Positions 1 through 63,974 of a stretch of DNA of 64,000 nucleotides are shown in pieces; position 1 is the stretch's first letter; the number at the start of each line of letters is the position of its first letter. The position numbers and the translations under genes are program-made. The notes beneath the pieces are model-generated. The model searched no databases. It was not told the origin of the DNA and saw nothing but the letters and a program-made list of their open reading frames with translations. The DNA comes from Lingula anatina. Its lineage: Eukaryota > Brachiopoda > Lingulata > Lingulida > Lingulidae. The stretch is taken from the NCBI RefSeq assembly GCF_001039355.2, contig NW_019775863.1, positions 56,581 through 120,580 of the forward strand, in the 5' to 3' direction.

Positions 1-258
1 GTCTGTAGAAATTTTTCCCATAATTCCTTCCGTAGGGTAGATAATTAGCATTTAATTTTGCCATTTTTGGACAAGGGTGCATTGCAATGAGTGCCACACC
101 CAGACCCCAATACCGACAAAGCCCAAATTTTACGTGGAACGAGTTGAGATTATAGGTGACCTAAATCCAAGAGATGGGTATGGCGGCCCTTACCGTCTAG
201 GAGGAGAAGCGGTAACGGTAACTTGTAGGCGGAGCCGCAGGAGCCAGCGGAACGATCC

Positions 259-306
259 GGTCGGGACTGAAACCATGTGTACCGCCAGCGCTAACGCTGG
301 TGGTAC
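259..306 (+). repeat. dispersed hairpin motif, copy 1
   Basis: GGTCGGGACTGAAACCATG followed by a 10-bp stem (ACCGCCAGCG / CGCTGGTGGT) with a 4-base loop. Related copies at 3522-3570 and 32075-32122. Confidence 0.55.
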
Positions 307-3300
307 AATTAGCTTTTTCACCATTGATTCTACAATATATCAATCTTTGTTTGACACCTCCATGCATCTATATTTAACACCATTATGACCAAGAAAGATA
401 TCTTCTTAACAAATACACAATACATCTTTGAGTGGCAATCTAGGTGAAACTAGTTCATCTTACCATAAAAAATTGCACAAATAATCTGAAAATGTCCTGA
501 AAACAGTGAGATCCCATTCATCTCAACATTTTATCCATTTTGTGCACCAAATCTTACTATCTGCCCTGAAACCAACAAAAAACAAAAATATTTTTCCTGG
601 TGACAGATTGGCAAAACAATGTCCAAATAAGGAGGAAAACTTCTGTAATGTATACCAATTTGAATTATGGCAGAATGGAGAGGTGAATATCAGCGACAGA
701 GCTTGCATCAAATAGTCTAAGGGGGCATTCCCATAACCCTAACATACTAGCTGGATTGATCTAAATTCGCAGGGATTCTCACTAAATTGCATTTAGTTAA
801 AGTGGCTTAAATATCTGGCACACCCTCAGGTAACTTAAAATACTTGGGTAAAGTTGGGAAAACTTTGTGGTCTCTGATGCTGTTCATGTTGATTTGCATA
901 CCAGACAATTGAGCTGATTACATTGACTGCGTGTTAGCAAGAAGCCCTGCTGAGGTAGTTTGATCCTGCTAGTACAGTAAGGTTATGGGAACACAGTCTA
1001 CGTAATCTTTTATATTAATCTTGCCGTAGAGCTGTCAACCCATGCAAACTGATCATTTCACTTCTGCCCCAAGCTTGTATGCTGTATAATGAAGACAAGT
1101 TTATGGCATTGAAAATGAGACAAAAGACTTGATTTAACGTTGCAAAAATAATAATCAATATGAACTTCCAGTGCTTCATTTTCAATAATACACCCGTACA
1201 TTGTGATAGGGGCATGCCATAAATCATTGCAATATCAGAGATAATGGTCAGATACATGGTACTTCTGGAGGCTGTAAGCCCGAATTAATAACTCCCAATG
1301 TAATCTGGCGTCTTACCCCACTGAATTATCACCTAAGTTATCGAGAAACTTATAAATTGCACTGAAACAGAAATACTGCTGAGTGAAACATTTATAAGTT
1401 TTAACAACCGATCAATCATACAGAAAACCAAAATGGCTGACTTCATGAAAACATCTATTTCAACAAAGAATTTCAAAGGAAAATCCTGCATAGAAAACCT
1501 TTAAAATGCATTCAAATTTGCTTTTGATTAGGCCATTTTAGTTCTACCTGACATACTTTCTACAGATTCAAACAGCTCAATTAAATTGCTTTTGAGTTGG
1601 TTATTTTAAATCATCAATGCCTTGATTCTATTTTGACAAAGAGGACATGGCCTGTACAATTCAGCTCATTTTATTAATCACTTCTATACTTTTCCAAGAG
1701 TTATACCAATCCTATATTGCAAATTCATGCTTTTTTCAGCCACTGAAAACATCAGTTAAACTGCATATTTTTTATGCATAAATTTTCAATTTTTAGTTTG
1801 TGTAGACTAGCCCTTCAGAAAATCGATGAAAAATGGCTTATTTTCAAATGTGAATGGGCATTGTAGAAAAACCCCAATCTATTTGTAGTTTATCCATTAG
1901 AGCTTTTGGAGACACCAAGTCAAAAATAAGTTAAGCATGTAGATAAGATACAAGCATAAGCTGATTAAGGAATATTTCCACCAAATTAAAAATATCTAAT
2001 TTCTTTGAATTAAGGAATATTTCCACCAAATTAAAAATATCTAATTTCTTTGGATTAATATGATCAGAAAGAAAAATGAGAAAATTAGATAAAAAGATTC
2101 AAAATGAATCAAACTGATTTTGTTATTCTATAATGTGCAGTTCATATTGGATATATCAGTGCCAGATTAATGTGCTCTCGACAATCTCCTGCACATATGG
2201 AACATACCGAATGATCTGTGGGGCCTGTGGTTCTCAAATTTTCCTTGCTTTGTTCACAAAAAACATATTCTATGTATCATGTATATATTAGCACAATTAA
2301 ATTGTAGTTTGAGCTGTGGCTCTTTTGTAGTTGCTGGGTTATGGTGCTATCTTCTCATTCTTGGTCAGCATTTTGATGAACTCCCATTGCTCAAGAATAC
2401 CATGAATAGCAGGTCTAGATCAGATGCTTAGCCAATGAAAGTATGTGTGTTCCATACATATAGGAATCTTCCAGTAAACATCTACCTTTTGGCTATCAAT
2501 CTTAACCTTCAAATGATTTTTTTGTAATCTTCTCACCTTCCTGCACTGTATTTTAACAGGACACGTAGGTCCAAGCTCAGTTAGTCAATATCTTTGCCAA
2601 ATTTCCCCAAACCTTAATAAATAGTTCCATGTTAACTAAGGCATCTACATTTTATTTTCTGATAACACGCATGACTTGACATATAACATCCTTTCTAGAC
2701 CACAAAAATAAGAAAAAATAGCAATTTTTCTAGAAAATAAGAAAAATAAGAATATCTGGAAAAAAAACAAAGAAAAAAAAATAAACATTTGGACACAAGT
2801 CATAAAATGCTGTAATAACAAGCCTATTTTTAATTTTTCATTTAACTTTTCCTATCTTTTAATATCATTTTGCTTTATAGCCAAAACAGTGGGACATGTA
2901 CTTGTTTCAGTCAATAAAACAAAAGACAGTGTCAATAGATTTCATAATCTGCCTCAAGGTACTTTTAACAGAGCAACGGAAAAGAGCAATTTTTCTGAAA
3001 ATAACCTTCTTCCTGATCCAAATTAAATATAAATGGCATGTTTGTTCCTCTGGACAGTGAGAATGAATTACAGCAGTCCCACCAGGAACGCAGTGGACTG
3101 ACATTTTCATTCCCCAATTTGGTAGACAAATGATTTAGTCAGGGATATCAAAATGGATTAAGAAAGTGGAATGTCCAGACAAAATTACATAAAAAAGACC
3201 TGGGAATAAGGGGCCAAAATTATTTGGACCCCTAGCACAACAACAATGGAAAGGTCTCAAAAATCATTTTACAGAAGCATTACAATATCTCAGAATTGCA

Positions 3301-3521
3301 TTTAGCTATTTCCTTTTAATTTATTTGTTTATCCCTTTTTTTTTTCGTTTTGGAGAGGGGTCCTTTTTTAAATAGAATGAGTCACAGATAGACTGATTTA
3401 CCTATTGCTATCCAAAGCGTGTGCAATGCGTCTAAATTATTATAAATACACTCTGGTATACAGTTTATACAAACAAGAAGTTGCTCTGTAATTTCCAGTA
3501 TCCAATACAACAGACAAGACA

Positions 3522-3570
3522 GGCCGAGACTAAATTCATGAGAACCGCCAGTGCTCACGTTGATGGTACT
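3522..3570 (+). repeat. dispersed hairpin motif, copy 2
   Basis: Diverged copy of 259-306 (stem ACCGCCAGTG / CGTTGATGGT). Most stem changes are compatible with G-T pairing, though one pair is lost. Confidence 0.45.
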
Positions 3571-6500
3571 AACAATAATCATAATCAGATTATTCTAGCC
3601 AATCACACTGAAAAATGTCACCAGCACATCAATTATATAGCACAACATGCCAGGTAATAAGAACATTAATCTGATTATTATACATTATATATGCATCTAG
3701 GATTAAACTTGTAAGACATGTTCACAAGGTAGTTATCAAAATGAAAAAAATGTTATGCAGACAAAGTTTTACATGTAGACCCACCACACTCCAGTAATTA
3801 TTTCATGATCATTTTGCTCTGTTTTCTCATGAATATGGTGAAAATATAGTCATTTGGATAAAATATACTATTGCCAAGAGGGACGCTCAGCATGCAAACA
3901 TGCACAAATACACAATTTTGTATCTTACATCACATTCAGTATCACATGGATCATTCTGCACTCTTTGCCTTCAATCAATACCCCTTGGACCAATGCTAAT
4001 CAATAAACAAGTCACCTGTAGCTGTCAAACACATCTAAAAATGTCTACACTCAATTCATATTGCACAGTCAGCATTTAGCAAATTATTTTTCAGTGCGAG
4101 TCAGCAAGTCTGAAGGCCTTCTTGGGACTTGTTGCAGGAAGTTTCCATTATCCAAAGGCTTCTTGCTAGCTTAGGTTTAATTGACTAATGAAGGTTTGAA
4201 ATTCTTTAGTTTTGAAGGCTTCTGGTAAAGGAATAATTTTCAATCAATCTACTATCTAGTGTACAGATAAATTTAAGATCAGGCAAAAGTGTTGGGTAAT
4301 AGATTCCCATCATTGTAAATAAACAGATAAGAAACCTAGGTCAAATGGCCAACAATTCCCAAGTGTTGTTTATAATTACATTCCAAATCAAGAACTCTCA
4401 GTAGAATGGCCAGGTATCTGCATGATCACAGATCCTACTCAGTAAATGATATACAATCAAACTCAACATCTGAGGTTCAGGAACATTTCAAGAAGATACT
4501 GCAATGAGCGAAATATTTTTAATCAGCAGAGGTTGTCTTTCAGCCAAGCCAATTTATGACAGTAAATTCCTTAAAAGGGAAGAAATGATTTTTGATATTG
4601 TCTGTGCCCAGATTTCATTAAAATGTGCTTTTTTATCTATTTACCATTCTTAAACTCCATACCTTACAGGTAGCTACATTTGCTTTTTTCAGGATAGCAG
4701 CAGACATGCTATATTGTACAAACTTAGGACATAGAAATAGCATCCAAAATAATCATCTAATTTAACTGTAATCATTTACCAGAGCTTAAAACCTGTACAT
4801 TTAAAATGCATCAATTGAACTAGAAATCATATTTTGTTATTGGCATCCAATCATATTTTGTTATTAGGGTCTAAATGTTAATTAAAATCATCCAGTGAAT
4901 GCTTGGGGCTCTACATAAAATAGTTTATGAGGAGCTGCATTGGTGTGGAATTTTCAAAATGTTACAAAAACACAATTCCAAAGTGCACATTTCTCCTATG
5001 CTTCAAAAGCGCTCATTTTTTACTCATCACCAACAAAATACAATTGTATTTAGACTTCAATTGTTGACATTTATTCATCACGCAAGTGGGAAATGTCCAC
5101 AAAAAAGCAATTATCTTAAACCAATTTTGAAAAAAATAGGTTCATTATAGTTCGATACTACATAATTTTAAGCCTGGCTATTTCAGCTTCTCTCCCCACA
5201 GCACAATTTCCAAATCACATCCGGCCATTCAGGATTAATTACTCTTCAAATATGTTTTCTTTCCTCTTTCAGGTTATTTTCCCTAGCATGGGCCTTTTTT
5301 CATTTCACCTGACAGACAAATGAATTAGCATTTACACGTGATCATGCAGTGCAATTCACCAAGATCAGCGGCTGCTAGATAAAGGAAAGATGTCCCTACG
5401 TCGGGTCAACCAATTAAAATGTTTACATATATCCACGTTGTTTCCTCGTCAATCACTAAATGCACATGGTCTGAAGCAGATACAAATTGAGGATGGGTAA
5501 TAACTGAAAGCAAAACAATGCAGGCAACATATTAATGTTTAATTGTATGGAAAGTCATACTGAGAAATTCTAAATTGTTAGCCGCCCTTGGGGGTTGAGA
5601 GTTGATGCTGATCCAGAGAAAACAAGGCGATACAACCAAAATATGAAAAAAAAATCTGAAACCAGCCAACAGCTGTGACAAAGAATGACAAAATTTTAAT
5701 CATAAGCTTCCTTGTTCAGACTCACTATCCAAAATTGTTAATAAGTACTGCCTTATTGTCAGCAGCGTATCTGCGTCATTCCCAATCAATTTAGATATTC
5801 AAATTACTCATAGCCTAATTGGTATATTTTCTGTAATTTCTTTTTCTATTCATGTGAGAGAGGCCTCAGTTCTCTCCCAGTGAAAAGAGAGAGTGCTTTT
5901 TCATTTATTTCCCTGACAATTCCTTCTGTATTGATGAATCATGGGTGCCAAATATATCCTTTTCTTCTATAACCATATCCAGACAATAAAATTAAGCTAG
6001 AGTGTCCTGGTTCAACTACATCAATGCAAAATTGCATGTTCAGAATTATATAAAATTGCAGTAGCACAAAAGCTCATCATTCAATTAATTTTTCTATTTC
6101 CTTCTTTCATTTCTAAGTTTGGTCAATCCTTTGCATTTATTGAAAGCACCACGATGTTCTTCAATAATACTATTTCAGTGAACTTTACAGCAGGACGATC
6201 AGACATTTTAGTTACGTATAATCTTTTTATTCCATCAGCTGCCTTTTAAATTAAAGGAAATCGAATGAAAGTCCCCAAAAGGCCACCAATTTTTACAGAT
6301 CAACTGTGTAGAATCTTCCATAAGGATAATCAATAGCCAATGATCTGATGTTGAAAAGCTTTAATTTTGGACTGAAAAAAATCACACATGACTAAAACCT
6401 AACAGACACCTGTTATGATCTAAAATGAGTTTTATTAAATATGTTGTGAGGCTCTTCAGGTTTCTTCCATCACTGCATCTTCTAATAACCCTATTGCAAA

Positions 6501-9093
6501 AGTAAAACATATTCAACTTTATCTGAATACTACCATTACTATTGATTTTAATTATAGCCTGTAAGGGTTCAGGGGTTTGAGGTAACTGCCATTTTGGCCA
6601 GAAAAATGTCCACTCTTGGCAAAAATTGATCTAGTTAAAAGGTCCACTTTATCAGAAATAGACCCTCTTTTAAAATCGCTGGCTAAGGAGCTGTTACTAG
6701 ATATAAAATCTAATAGAAATTCAATAAAATAATTTTAATTAATTAAAATATGCAAATTTTTGGTCAGTTACAAATCACTCAAGAATTAAACGTTTATTGC
6801 AGGGCAGTATGTGCGCCTTTGTGAAGAAAGTTAAATTGACCTATATTTCTTCAAAAAAACAAATCAAGAAATGCAAAGTGTTTCTACAAAAGCTCACCTG
6901 TATCCACATCTCATATTTGGCCTTTCTAATTCTGCACATTTACAGAGAGAGAGAGAGAGAGGGGGGAAGGGAGGGAGGGAGAAAGGGAGAGAGAGCTTAA
7001 ATGATAAAAATCAACAGACAAAACCTCCATCCATCCATTCAATGAGAAACAAAATTGACTGGAACATTCTGCTGCAACATGCAAAACAATACTACAGTCT
7101 CAAAGCTAGTTTCTAACCACAAAATCATTTTATCTTATGAAAGATACAGTTACCCCTAATTGTTATCATTTTATCTCTGAGTTATAAAAATTATAGTAAC
7201 TAATGCTTATATGATTATATAAATATTTCATTCATCCAGTAAAGTTTCAGCTAAGCAAATTAGGAAACCAAATAAAAGTGCCATTTAGTCCTACAAGTCA
7301 AATCACAGATGTCATCTTTAATGCATGTGGCATGCAATTGATTGTTTTTTCTAAGAATTGAGAGGCGCCTTAATGTCTCCTTGAAAGTGCTCCTTAAACA
7401 AATGGTAACTAAGGTATAATAAGAATCACAATCACCATTTACCTAATAGACCATACCACCAGTAAGTCAACCGCAGTGTGTGCATCCTGTTTTTAATGAG
7501 TATAGGCTCGGTAAAGAGCCAGTTATCAGCAGTAATCAATATCAAAAAGTGAGATCAAAATGCATGGCACTTGTTTATCCCATAACCACCACTTTTCCGT
7601 CATCTAAGCCAAAAGATTTCTGTCTAGTTTTTAGCCCATATGTAGCTCAAGTTATGCTCAAGAAGAGAGGGGGTGTTTTTTAAACTTTCCAACATGTCCT
7701 TGTTCATGTCTGTTCCCATAGATTATTAGGTTGAGCATTAATACCACACACATACACACACACGCACATGTAAAATATATATTTCAGATATTTGAATACT
7801 AATGGAGCTCTTAAAAGTGATAAAAAAGTAATGTTAATAATAAAATCCAGAAGTTTAAGAAGTGAAAACAAAACAGTTAATAAGATGGTGTATTAAAAGA
7901 TAATTTGAATTAAAATTTAGGATTAAAACGAGAAACAGCCAGTGTGTTAAAACTTTTTAAAAACCTCTTACTTCCTTCAAAAGTTCAAAATCTTTTGTGA
8001 CAAAGTAAAAGTGTAAACAAGCCAATGAAAGGATGATAAAAGTCACTCATGGTGTGTCCCTCCTCCTCCTCTTCATTCTCTCAAAATAGACACTGTCAAC
8101 ATATGGTAATTCATGACCAATTATCTTATTCCAGCCTACTCTGACAGTCTGCTCTCTTTTACTAATAAACTCTAAAATGCAAGTGCAAATTATGTTTTGG
8201 TACTGATGATTTAACACTTGGTAAAAACAAGCTTCTCCAACACCTGATCTCAAGAGCTACCAGATTGTTTATTGGAAAACTAAAGCGTAGTGGATGTTAT
8301 TTACAAATGATTGAATGATACCTGAGAACACTTGAACAAGGAAAACTGCTACGCACATATTTCATTCACTGATTTAATAAAATTATATTTTAAGCTTTTA
8401 AACAACTTTAGTGTCTGACTGCTCATTTGCAACTGGATTTTTCCACAAATACCAAATTCACTTCTCTTTTATAGCTCTTCAAGCAAATTTAAATACTATG
8501 ACACAAAATTGAGAAAGTCTGGTAATTAAACCAGTATTCCCTCAGGAATATAAATTCAAAACAAAAATTAAGCTGCAATAGATGTCAGACAATTGGACAT
8601 GGCCACCAAGCTGCTTGGTCTCCAGGCATCTGATAATCAATAGGGTTCAAATCAGATTTATTGAGCATTGCATACATGTATTCCTATAATTTTAAAGCAA
8701 CCTCAATTAAAGAAAGCTAAGCCCCTTGAGGTGTAGATGGCTTTAGCAGTGAGGCAGTCATTAACATATCAGCACTGTGGCCAATTTCCTCAGACAACGA
8801 GGAAGTCTGATAAATTGGCAGGAAATCACAAATTCCCACTTTCTGTGGAACATTTTTTTCCTGATCACTCCAGCATAATCTGTGTGGATTTATTCCATTA
8901 CTTACATTAAAGCCTTTTTAGCCAATATCACATTGCTTAATTACCAAATTGGTAAATAAAAAGGGCATTAAATGAAATAGTATTATCTACTGTCGGGATC
9001 ATTTGGCTAAAATGGACTCTGTCCAAGCCATTGAAACGTGTAAATTTTGACAACGACATGCTAGAGTGACCCACTTATTCAAGTTTCACTTAC

Positions 9094-58704
<49,611 letters not shown>

Positions 58705-61025
58705 TGCTGCAGGAATTGAAATCTGCTACTTCACAACATCTGGCCTCACTTTCAGTAAATGGCTGGTTAATAATAATTTCAAGATCGGCTGTCGAAAAGA
58801 GTGTGAGGATCTTCATATTTCTTGACTCTTTACTTAAATTGGATGTACGTAACATTTTACTTGTGTTGTTAACGTGATAATTATGATATTTTGTTGTGCT
58901 GGGCTATAGCGTCCCAATAACAATCCTTGATCATGATAATTCTTGACTTTGGTGGTGCTTTAAAGATGGCTGCGCCCACGTAGACGATTTTTTCTGCAGT
59001 GCCGGAGAATGAAATATCAAATTGTATATACACAAGGTAACTAACAGAGGTTCGATTGTTATGACAGGGAAGTAGCAGGTGAGCATGTAAAACATGTATG
59101 TGTGTCTTTGTGAATGCAAAACTTAAAAATACTATTTCCATATATACATTTACCGCAGATTATCATTAAGGCCACACAGCCTAGCTACTGGCAACACTGA
59201 GGCAAATTCATTACTGACAAGAAATAGGTTACGAGAGATTTTGCAAGTAAGAGGATTGAAATTTTATGAAAATGAATTATTTGAATAGACAAACTGTCTA
59301 TAAAGACGTACGCTGCAGTGTCACCTAAAGTTGAACACATATTTGATTTGAATAATTTCTATCTCTGGGAATCAGGGGGCTGTCACTGATATTAAACAAT
59401 ATGGGGTGTATGTGTCGATTTTATAAAATTCGTTTTAGGTACTTAAACAGTTTTGATCGTTTTTTGCACTATGGTAAACTATTGTGACCTTGCTGGTTCT
59501 TGCTGGACTGAATACTGGTCTGAACAATAGGGGTCTTTACACCATCGCACGATTCGCATCTTAACACCTCCTCATTACCTCTCCTAGCAAAATTATCATG
59601 TTACCTGTATCTTTTATCCTGTACCATTTAAGTGATATTCTGTAAAATGTGTCATTTTTTATTCACCAGTATTAATAGTAAGACTTTTATATTAAAAATT
59701 GATATATGTCACATATTTAGTAGTTGGGCTAGGGTATCGTTGTTGGGTAGTAAAGGAGTATTGGTACTGGGAAGTTAACCTACTGATCTGACTTAGAATG
59801 CTATGATTTAGACTTGATGGTGACTGAACCCCATGATCTAATATCCATTGTAATTAAGCCATAAATGTTAATATTATTATCCAACAATATTATTGATTTT
59901 AAAACTTTTGTTAATATTTTCAATATGAAGAATATAAATCAGGTAAGAAAACAAAAGGAGGTATTATCACCATTTGGTTTAAATCCTATAGTTTATCCTA
60001 AAGTTCTCAACCTTGTTTACAATTTGTGCTGAAACTGAACTTTCCCCATGTTTCGTGTTCCAAGATCTAATGACACTAATGACTACTTCCAAGTACTGCT
60101 CGAGAAAAGCAGTGAAAAACACTACATGTACATCATTAACATTAATGACTCTCTCTCTCTCCTTATACTTTCACTTTTCTCTGATTATACCCTATGGCTA
60201 TGATGCCTACTGCAGAGATAATAGTGTCTACATGGAGAGGTCAAAGAGTCAGTGGCCAATTCTGCAGACGACAAAAATCAGTCAAGGCAGAATTCTGCTT
60301 CTATGGCTAAGGTGGCAATTTGCCATCCATATAAGCAGCAATGGACACACTTAATTGGCCAGCAACACTACATTAGAATGTCATTTTTACTTATAGTTAG
60401 GCACATATCACAAGCAACAATCAAACACAATCCCCAAATTTGTGTTTTTGCACTAAACTCTGCACCAGACAGATGTGTGTTACTGCTCATTAAAATACTC
60501 ACATCTATAAATGATATTAATTGGTTTATCATAATGAGTTTCAGATGTAAAGGCATTTGTGCCAGTATATGTACAGATGTGCTGCTGACTCTGGCCAGAT
60601 ATATTCTGATTAAAGTGTGGGAGAGCACAGCTGTTGTTGTGTGGTCATATTATCATGTTATATCAACAGAGACTTGAACACAAATATGGAGTGTTCCCAG
60701 GTGAGAAAATTGAACTTCTGCATTTAGCTTAGACATTCATGGATATGTGACTTGGTCCAATTTTTCATATCACTTTTTTTCTGTATTTAAAAATGTTGTT
60801 TTTGTGAGAAAGTTGAAGTGTATATTAATTTGTACTTTTTTTAAATGTCAGTGTAAAAAAAAATGCTTCATCTTTTTAGTATAGTATCTGTTTTTCTGTC
60901 AGACATATATGTAATTACGTACTTTATCAGTATATTTGCATGTACAGCAATACTTGTACAGAGTAGATAAAATCAACTGCAGACACATGTTGAATCAATA
61001 ATTTCATTTCTTACTGACATTTCAG
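58705..61025. other. intergenic region between divergent SLO2 and FAM20B
   Basis: Apart from the candidate FAM20B promoter, no exon was recognised. Reading frames here lack family motifs or splice context. Both genes' promoters should lie in this 2.3-kb interval. Confidence 0.6.
58950..59036 (+). promoter_or_regulatory. FAM20B: candidate FAM20B promoter / noncoding first exon
   Basis: An AAAGATGGCTGCGCC motif at 58963-58977 resembles a YY1-type initiator, found at many animal housekeeping promoters. A splice-donor-like ACAAG|GTAACT follows at 59037. It could splice to the acceptor before 61026. Inference only; no TATA box or transcript evidence. Confidence 0.3.
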
Positions 61026-61141
61026 GAGATGTTTCCTTTCTCAGTGAAAGATAAAGTTGGCTGATACAATGTTTGTAAACACTGCATACACAAGGTCACC
61101 TTTTCAAAGCACTGAGACCAGACATAAAAATGCCAGTCAAG
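61026..61141 (+). other. FAM20B: probable FAM20B 5' UTR segment
   Basis: A good acceptor (ACATTTCAG|GAG) precedes the start by 116 bases, so the coding exon probably begins here after an upstream noncoding exon. The segment has a short ATG frame at 61029 that stops before the main ATG. Confidence 0.4.
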
Positions 61142-61523
61142 ATGAAACTGAGAGTAAGGATTTTCCTTGTGTTGACTGTAGCCTTTCTGTTTGTAGTCTC
61201 CTTCAAGATTTTAGAACCAGAACTCAAGGACCATGGTCTCCATAGAGAGACCAGGGATTTTCAGGACTACTATGACTTTGCAGAAGATGGCAGAGTCAGT
61301 AAAGACAAATATGGAAAAGAGCTTGATCCAATACAACATATAACAAGTGGCTCAATAAGACAGAATTCTCTTGTAGAAAAGCACAGCAAGTCTGAACTGA
61401 TTGCAGAACTTATTAAAAAATATAAAGTGAACTTGAATCATAAGATAAAAGGTTCCCCATGGGAAATTGCTGCAAGCTGGGTGACGTCAAGGAGAATACA
61501 CCCTGAAGAAGCCCCAGAAATGG
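61142..61523 (+). CDS. FAM20B: FAM20B glycosaminoglycan xylosylkinase, first coding exon
   Basis: FAM20B is a type II Golgi kinase. It phosphorylates xylose in the proteoglycan linkage tetrasaccharide and so promotes glycosaminoglycan extension. The exon starts MKLRVRIFLVLTVAFLFVVS, a short basic cytoplasmic tail and one signal-anchor helix much like the vertebrate start. A variable stem follows, then GSPWEIAASWVTSRRIHPEE and APEMG, matching the family's SPWEIAAQWV.PR..YPEE.PE.G. The donor G|GTAAGT is at 61524. An in-frame ATG at 61130 adds four residues (MPVK); I prefer 61142 because homologues begin MKL. The kinase domain should lie beyond the right edge. The gene is divergent from SLO2. 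Confidence 0.88.
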
Positions 61524-62051
61524 GTAAGTTCTTCTAAATTTAGCTCTCAGATTAAAATTGACACCACTTAAGGTGTTGGTCTAGAGCTAAATGTTCAAGA
61601 TCCTGGTAATTTTCCAGGCAAGTACACATTGCAATTCTGATTGTGGTAGAGAAGATCTAGATGGTGCTGTGCAGTGGATGTGAATTGTTTCATGCTTCAT
61701 GCATGAATTGCTTCATATTTTTATTTATGCTCAGCAGGAAAAAAAATTTGGTGCAAAAAAACAATGTCTTAAATGGACTCCCTTTTTTTTTACAAAAAAG
61801 CAGTAGATTATCCAGCAAAATCTTACAATGTCTTTAATGAATTTACTTGCTTTTTTATATATTATTTTTTATTTTTATTATTTTTCTTACGAAACAACAG
61901 TAGATGGCATTGTTAACCAGTTTATTTACAAGGAGCATGCAGTTATTAACAGATAATATTATGATCTCAATTACCTTTAATAGAGTTATAGACTTAGTGT
62001 TTTTGAAAAACGCTAAAAGTTGATGGTAAAAAACATGTCTATATTTGAACA

Positions 62052-62083
<32 letters not shown>

Positions 62084-62890
62084 ATTTTCATTACAACCAA
62101 GATGTGAGGTGTACATGGACCCTCTGCTATGCACTTACAGTAAAAGTAAAAATAAAAGGTATCATATGAAATATTCTTCAGAGGTGTGATAAAAGCAAAG
62201 CATATGTGTTCTACTCACTTTTCTCCATCATCACTTAGATATGTTTCAACAGACTTCTGTCTTAGGACTGCAAAGATGTCCCTTGGTCTCTCAGCGTCTG
62301 GTTCACTATTTCCTCTCTCAAATACCATTGTGTCCCCTATCCATTTGTTGGTGTAGAACTCTCAGCAACTTTCTGGAAATATATATATATATATTAACAT
62401 ATATGTATAAAAGAATAAGTGATAGGCTTGAGGTTAGAAACTTACACATAACCACTTGGATTTTATTTTTACTACTGGTGAATTATATATGTATTTAATA
62501 TATGGTAAATATGATTGAGAAGTGTCATCATTAAATAGTTGTTTAGGTGTAGAAACAGTGGGTGAAAGTTTTCAGGATTATGCCGGATTTCAGTATTTTC
62601 GGTCTTCATTTTAATTTTTTTTTTCATGTGGCCTAAATTTGATTAGAAATTGCATGCACCATTTACAAGGATTTCAGTTTTATAACTTCCAACAAGAAAG
62701 AACACCTAGGTTTGTACTGTTTTATGATTCAAGTAAAATGTCAGTGGATATTGACAGCCTGATGTTATTAGAAAGCATATAAAGTTGTTTTAGGCTTAGA
62801 AAACTGTCACAGAAAATTAAGCATTTGAATTGTATAGAGAAAAGGGGTTCTCAAACCTAGTGTTATTCAGATTCCATTGCTCTTATGCAG

Positions 62891-63717
62891 GGGCCATTCA
62901 AAATAGATTATCCGAGTACTAACTGATCTTCCAACTAAATATGGCTGACCACACTTCAAAGGCAATGCCGCCGATTCCCGATAATCTCCCTGCCTCCACA
63001 TGTGCCATTAAACTGATTAAATCTCAGCTCTAGGTTTAATTGAGCACATTCTCAACGAATTAAGCCAGGCTCTACAAAGCCGGTGACCTAAAAATGGCGG
63101 ACGTACATGAAAGAAAAACTGCCTAATCTTTTAATAGTCTCTCCGCCTCCCCACAGGTTGTCCCTGCGGGGTACAGTAATTAAATCGCGTCTCCGTTCGC
63201 CATGCGGAAGCTACCTGAGAAATATTAAGTGCGCATGCTCATCAGTTAAACTCGTGGTGAAGAAAGCATGGCGGCTGAAGGCGATCGAAGGAAAAAAGCT
63301 CTTCTGTTCTATTATCTTTGAAAACAGAGACGAAAAATGAATAATTTGGCCCGTAGAGCAGCAATGAATCGACTATCTACGGAGATAATATCACCAGAGA
63401 TATTCACGGAAATATTAATGTTCGGAGCCGAGATTTAATTACTGTACCCCGCAGGGACGACGTGTGGGGAGGCGTGTGAGAGGCGGAGAGACTATTAAAA
63501 GATTAGGCGGTTTTTCTTTCATGTACGTCCGCCATTTTTAGGTCACCGGCTTTGTAAAGCCTGGCTTAATTCATTGAGAATGCGCTCATTGCTAGCCCCC
63601 TGCAGCGCCGACGTGTGTAGAGGTGGGGAGACCAAAGAATTAGTGGCATCACTTTTGAAGTGTGGTCAGCCATATTTAGTCGGAGGATCATCTCTGATCA
63701 TCTATTCTGAATGGCCC
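62891..63717. mobile_element. outer TIR element hosting MITE copy 2
   Basis: Inverted arms start GGGCCATTCA[A/G]AATAGAT and share the block ACTAAATATGGCTGACCACA about 45 bp in. Removing the inner MITE and one ATT leaves a small TIR element of about 280 bp. No target duplication found. The nesting shows the outer element is older. Confidence 0.6.
63042..63587. mobile_element. long-TIR MITE, copy 2, inverted relative to copy 1
   Basis: Same family as 56314-56870 (546 bp); the unique centre is in the opposite orientation. TIR ends read GAGC[A/G]CATTCTCAA. It is flanked by ATT at 63039-63041 and 63588-63590, again a 3-bp target duplication. Confidence 0.78.
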
Positions 63718-63931
63718 TTCAATTAACATTCATGTTGACTATGCAATGAATTATGGCCAGCAGCTTGATTTATGATATCATCTAATGTCACTATTAGATA
63801 TTTGTAACCTGGATGAGATTCACTGACACTGGCCATCTAATTAAAGGTTATAAACAGTCTTCTTAGAGAAATGCTCTCTATATAGCTATTCCTCAAAATA
63901 ATTCTGAAATAATGGATGGAATTATTATAGG

Positions 63932-63936
<5 letters not shown>

Positions 63937-63970
<34 letters not shown>
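63937..63970. repeat. (TA)n microsatellite
   Basis: About 17 TA units in FAM20B intron 1. Confidence 0.95.

Positions 63971-63974
<4 letters not shown>

Larger units (their letters stand above)
1..9093. other. SLO2 intron 23 (continues beyond left edge)
   Basis: No coding exon recognised on either strand. It holds two copies of a dispersed hairpin motif (259-306 and 3522-3570), a 45-bp tandem duplication (1964-2053), a GA/GGGA tract (6943-6994) and unremarkable AT-rich sequence. The first 310 bases are GC-richer than their surroundings and look like a transposon remnant. Confidence 0.7.

Noticed and set aside
60013-60677. Two overlapping plus-strand frames (113 and 141 codons) between SLO2 and FAM20B
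   Set aside because: No motif, weak codon character, no splice or start support. They overlap each other in different frames.
63107-63340. 77-codon frame inside MITE copy 2
   Set aside because: Spans the TIR and central region of a non-autonomous element, shows no transposase motif, and its frame is not preserved in copy 1.
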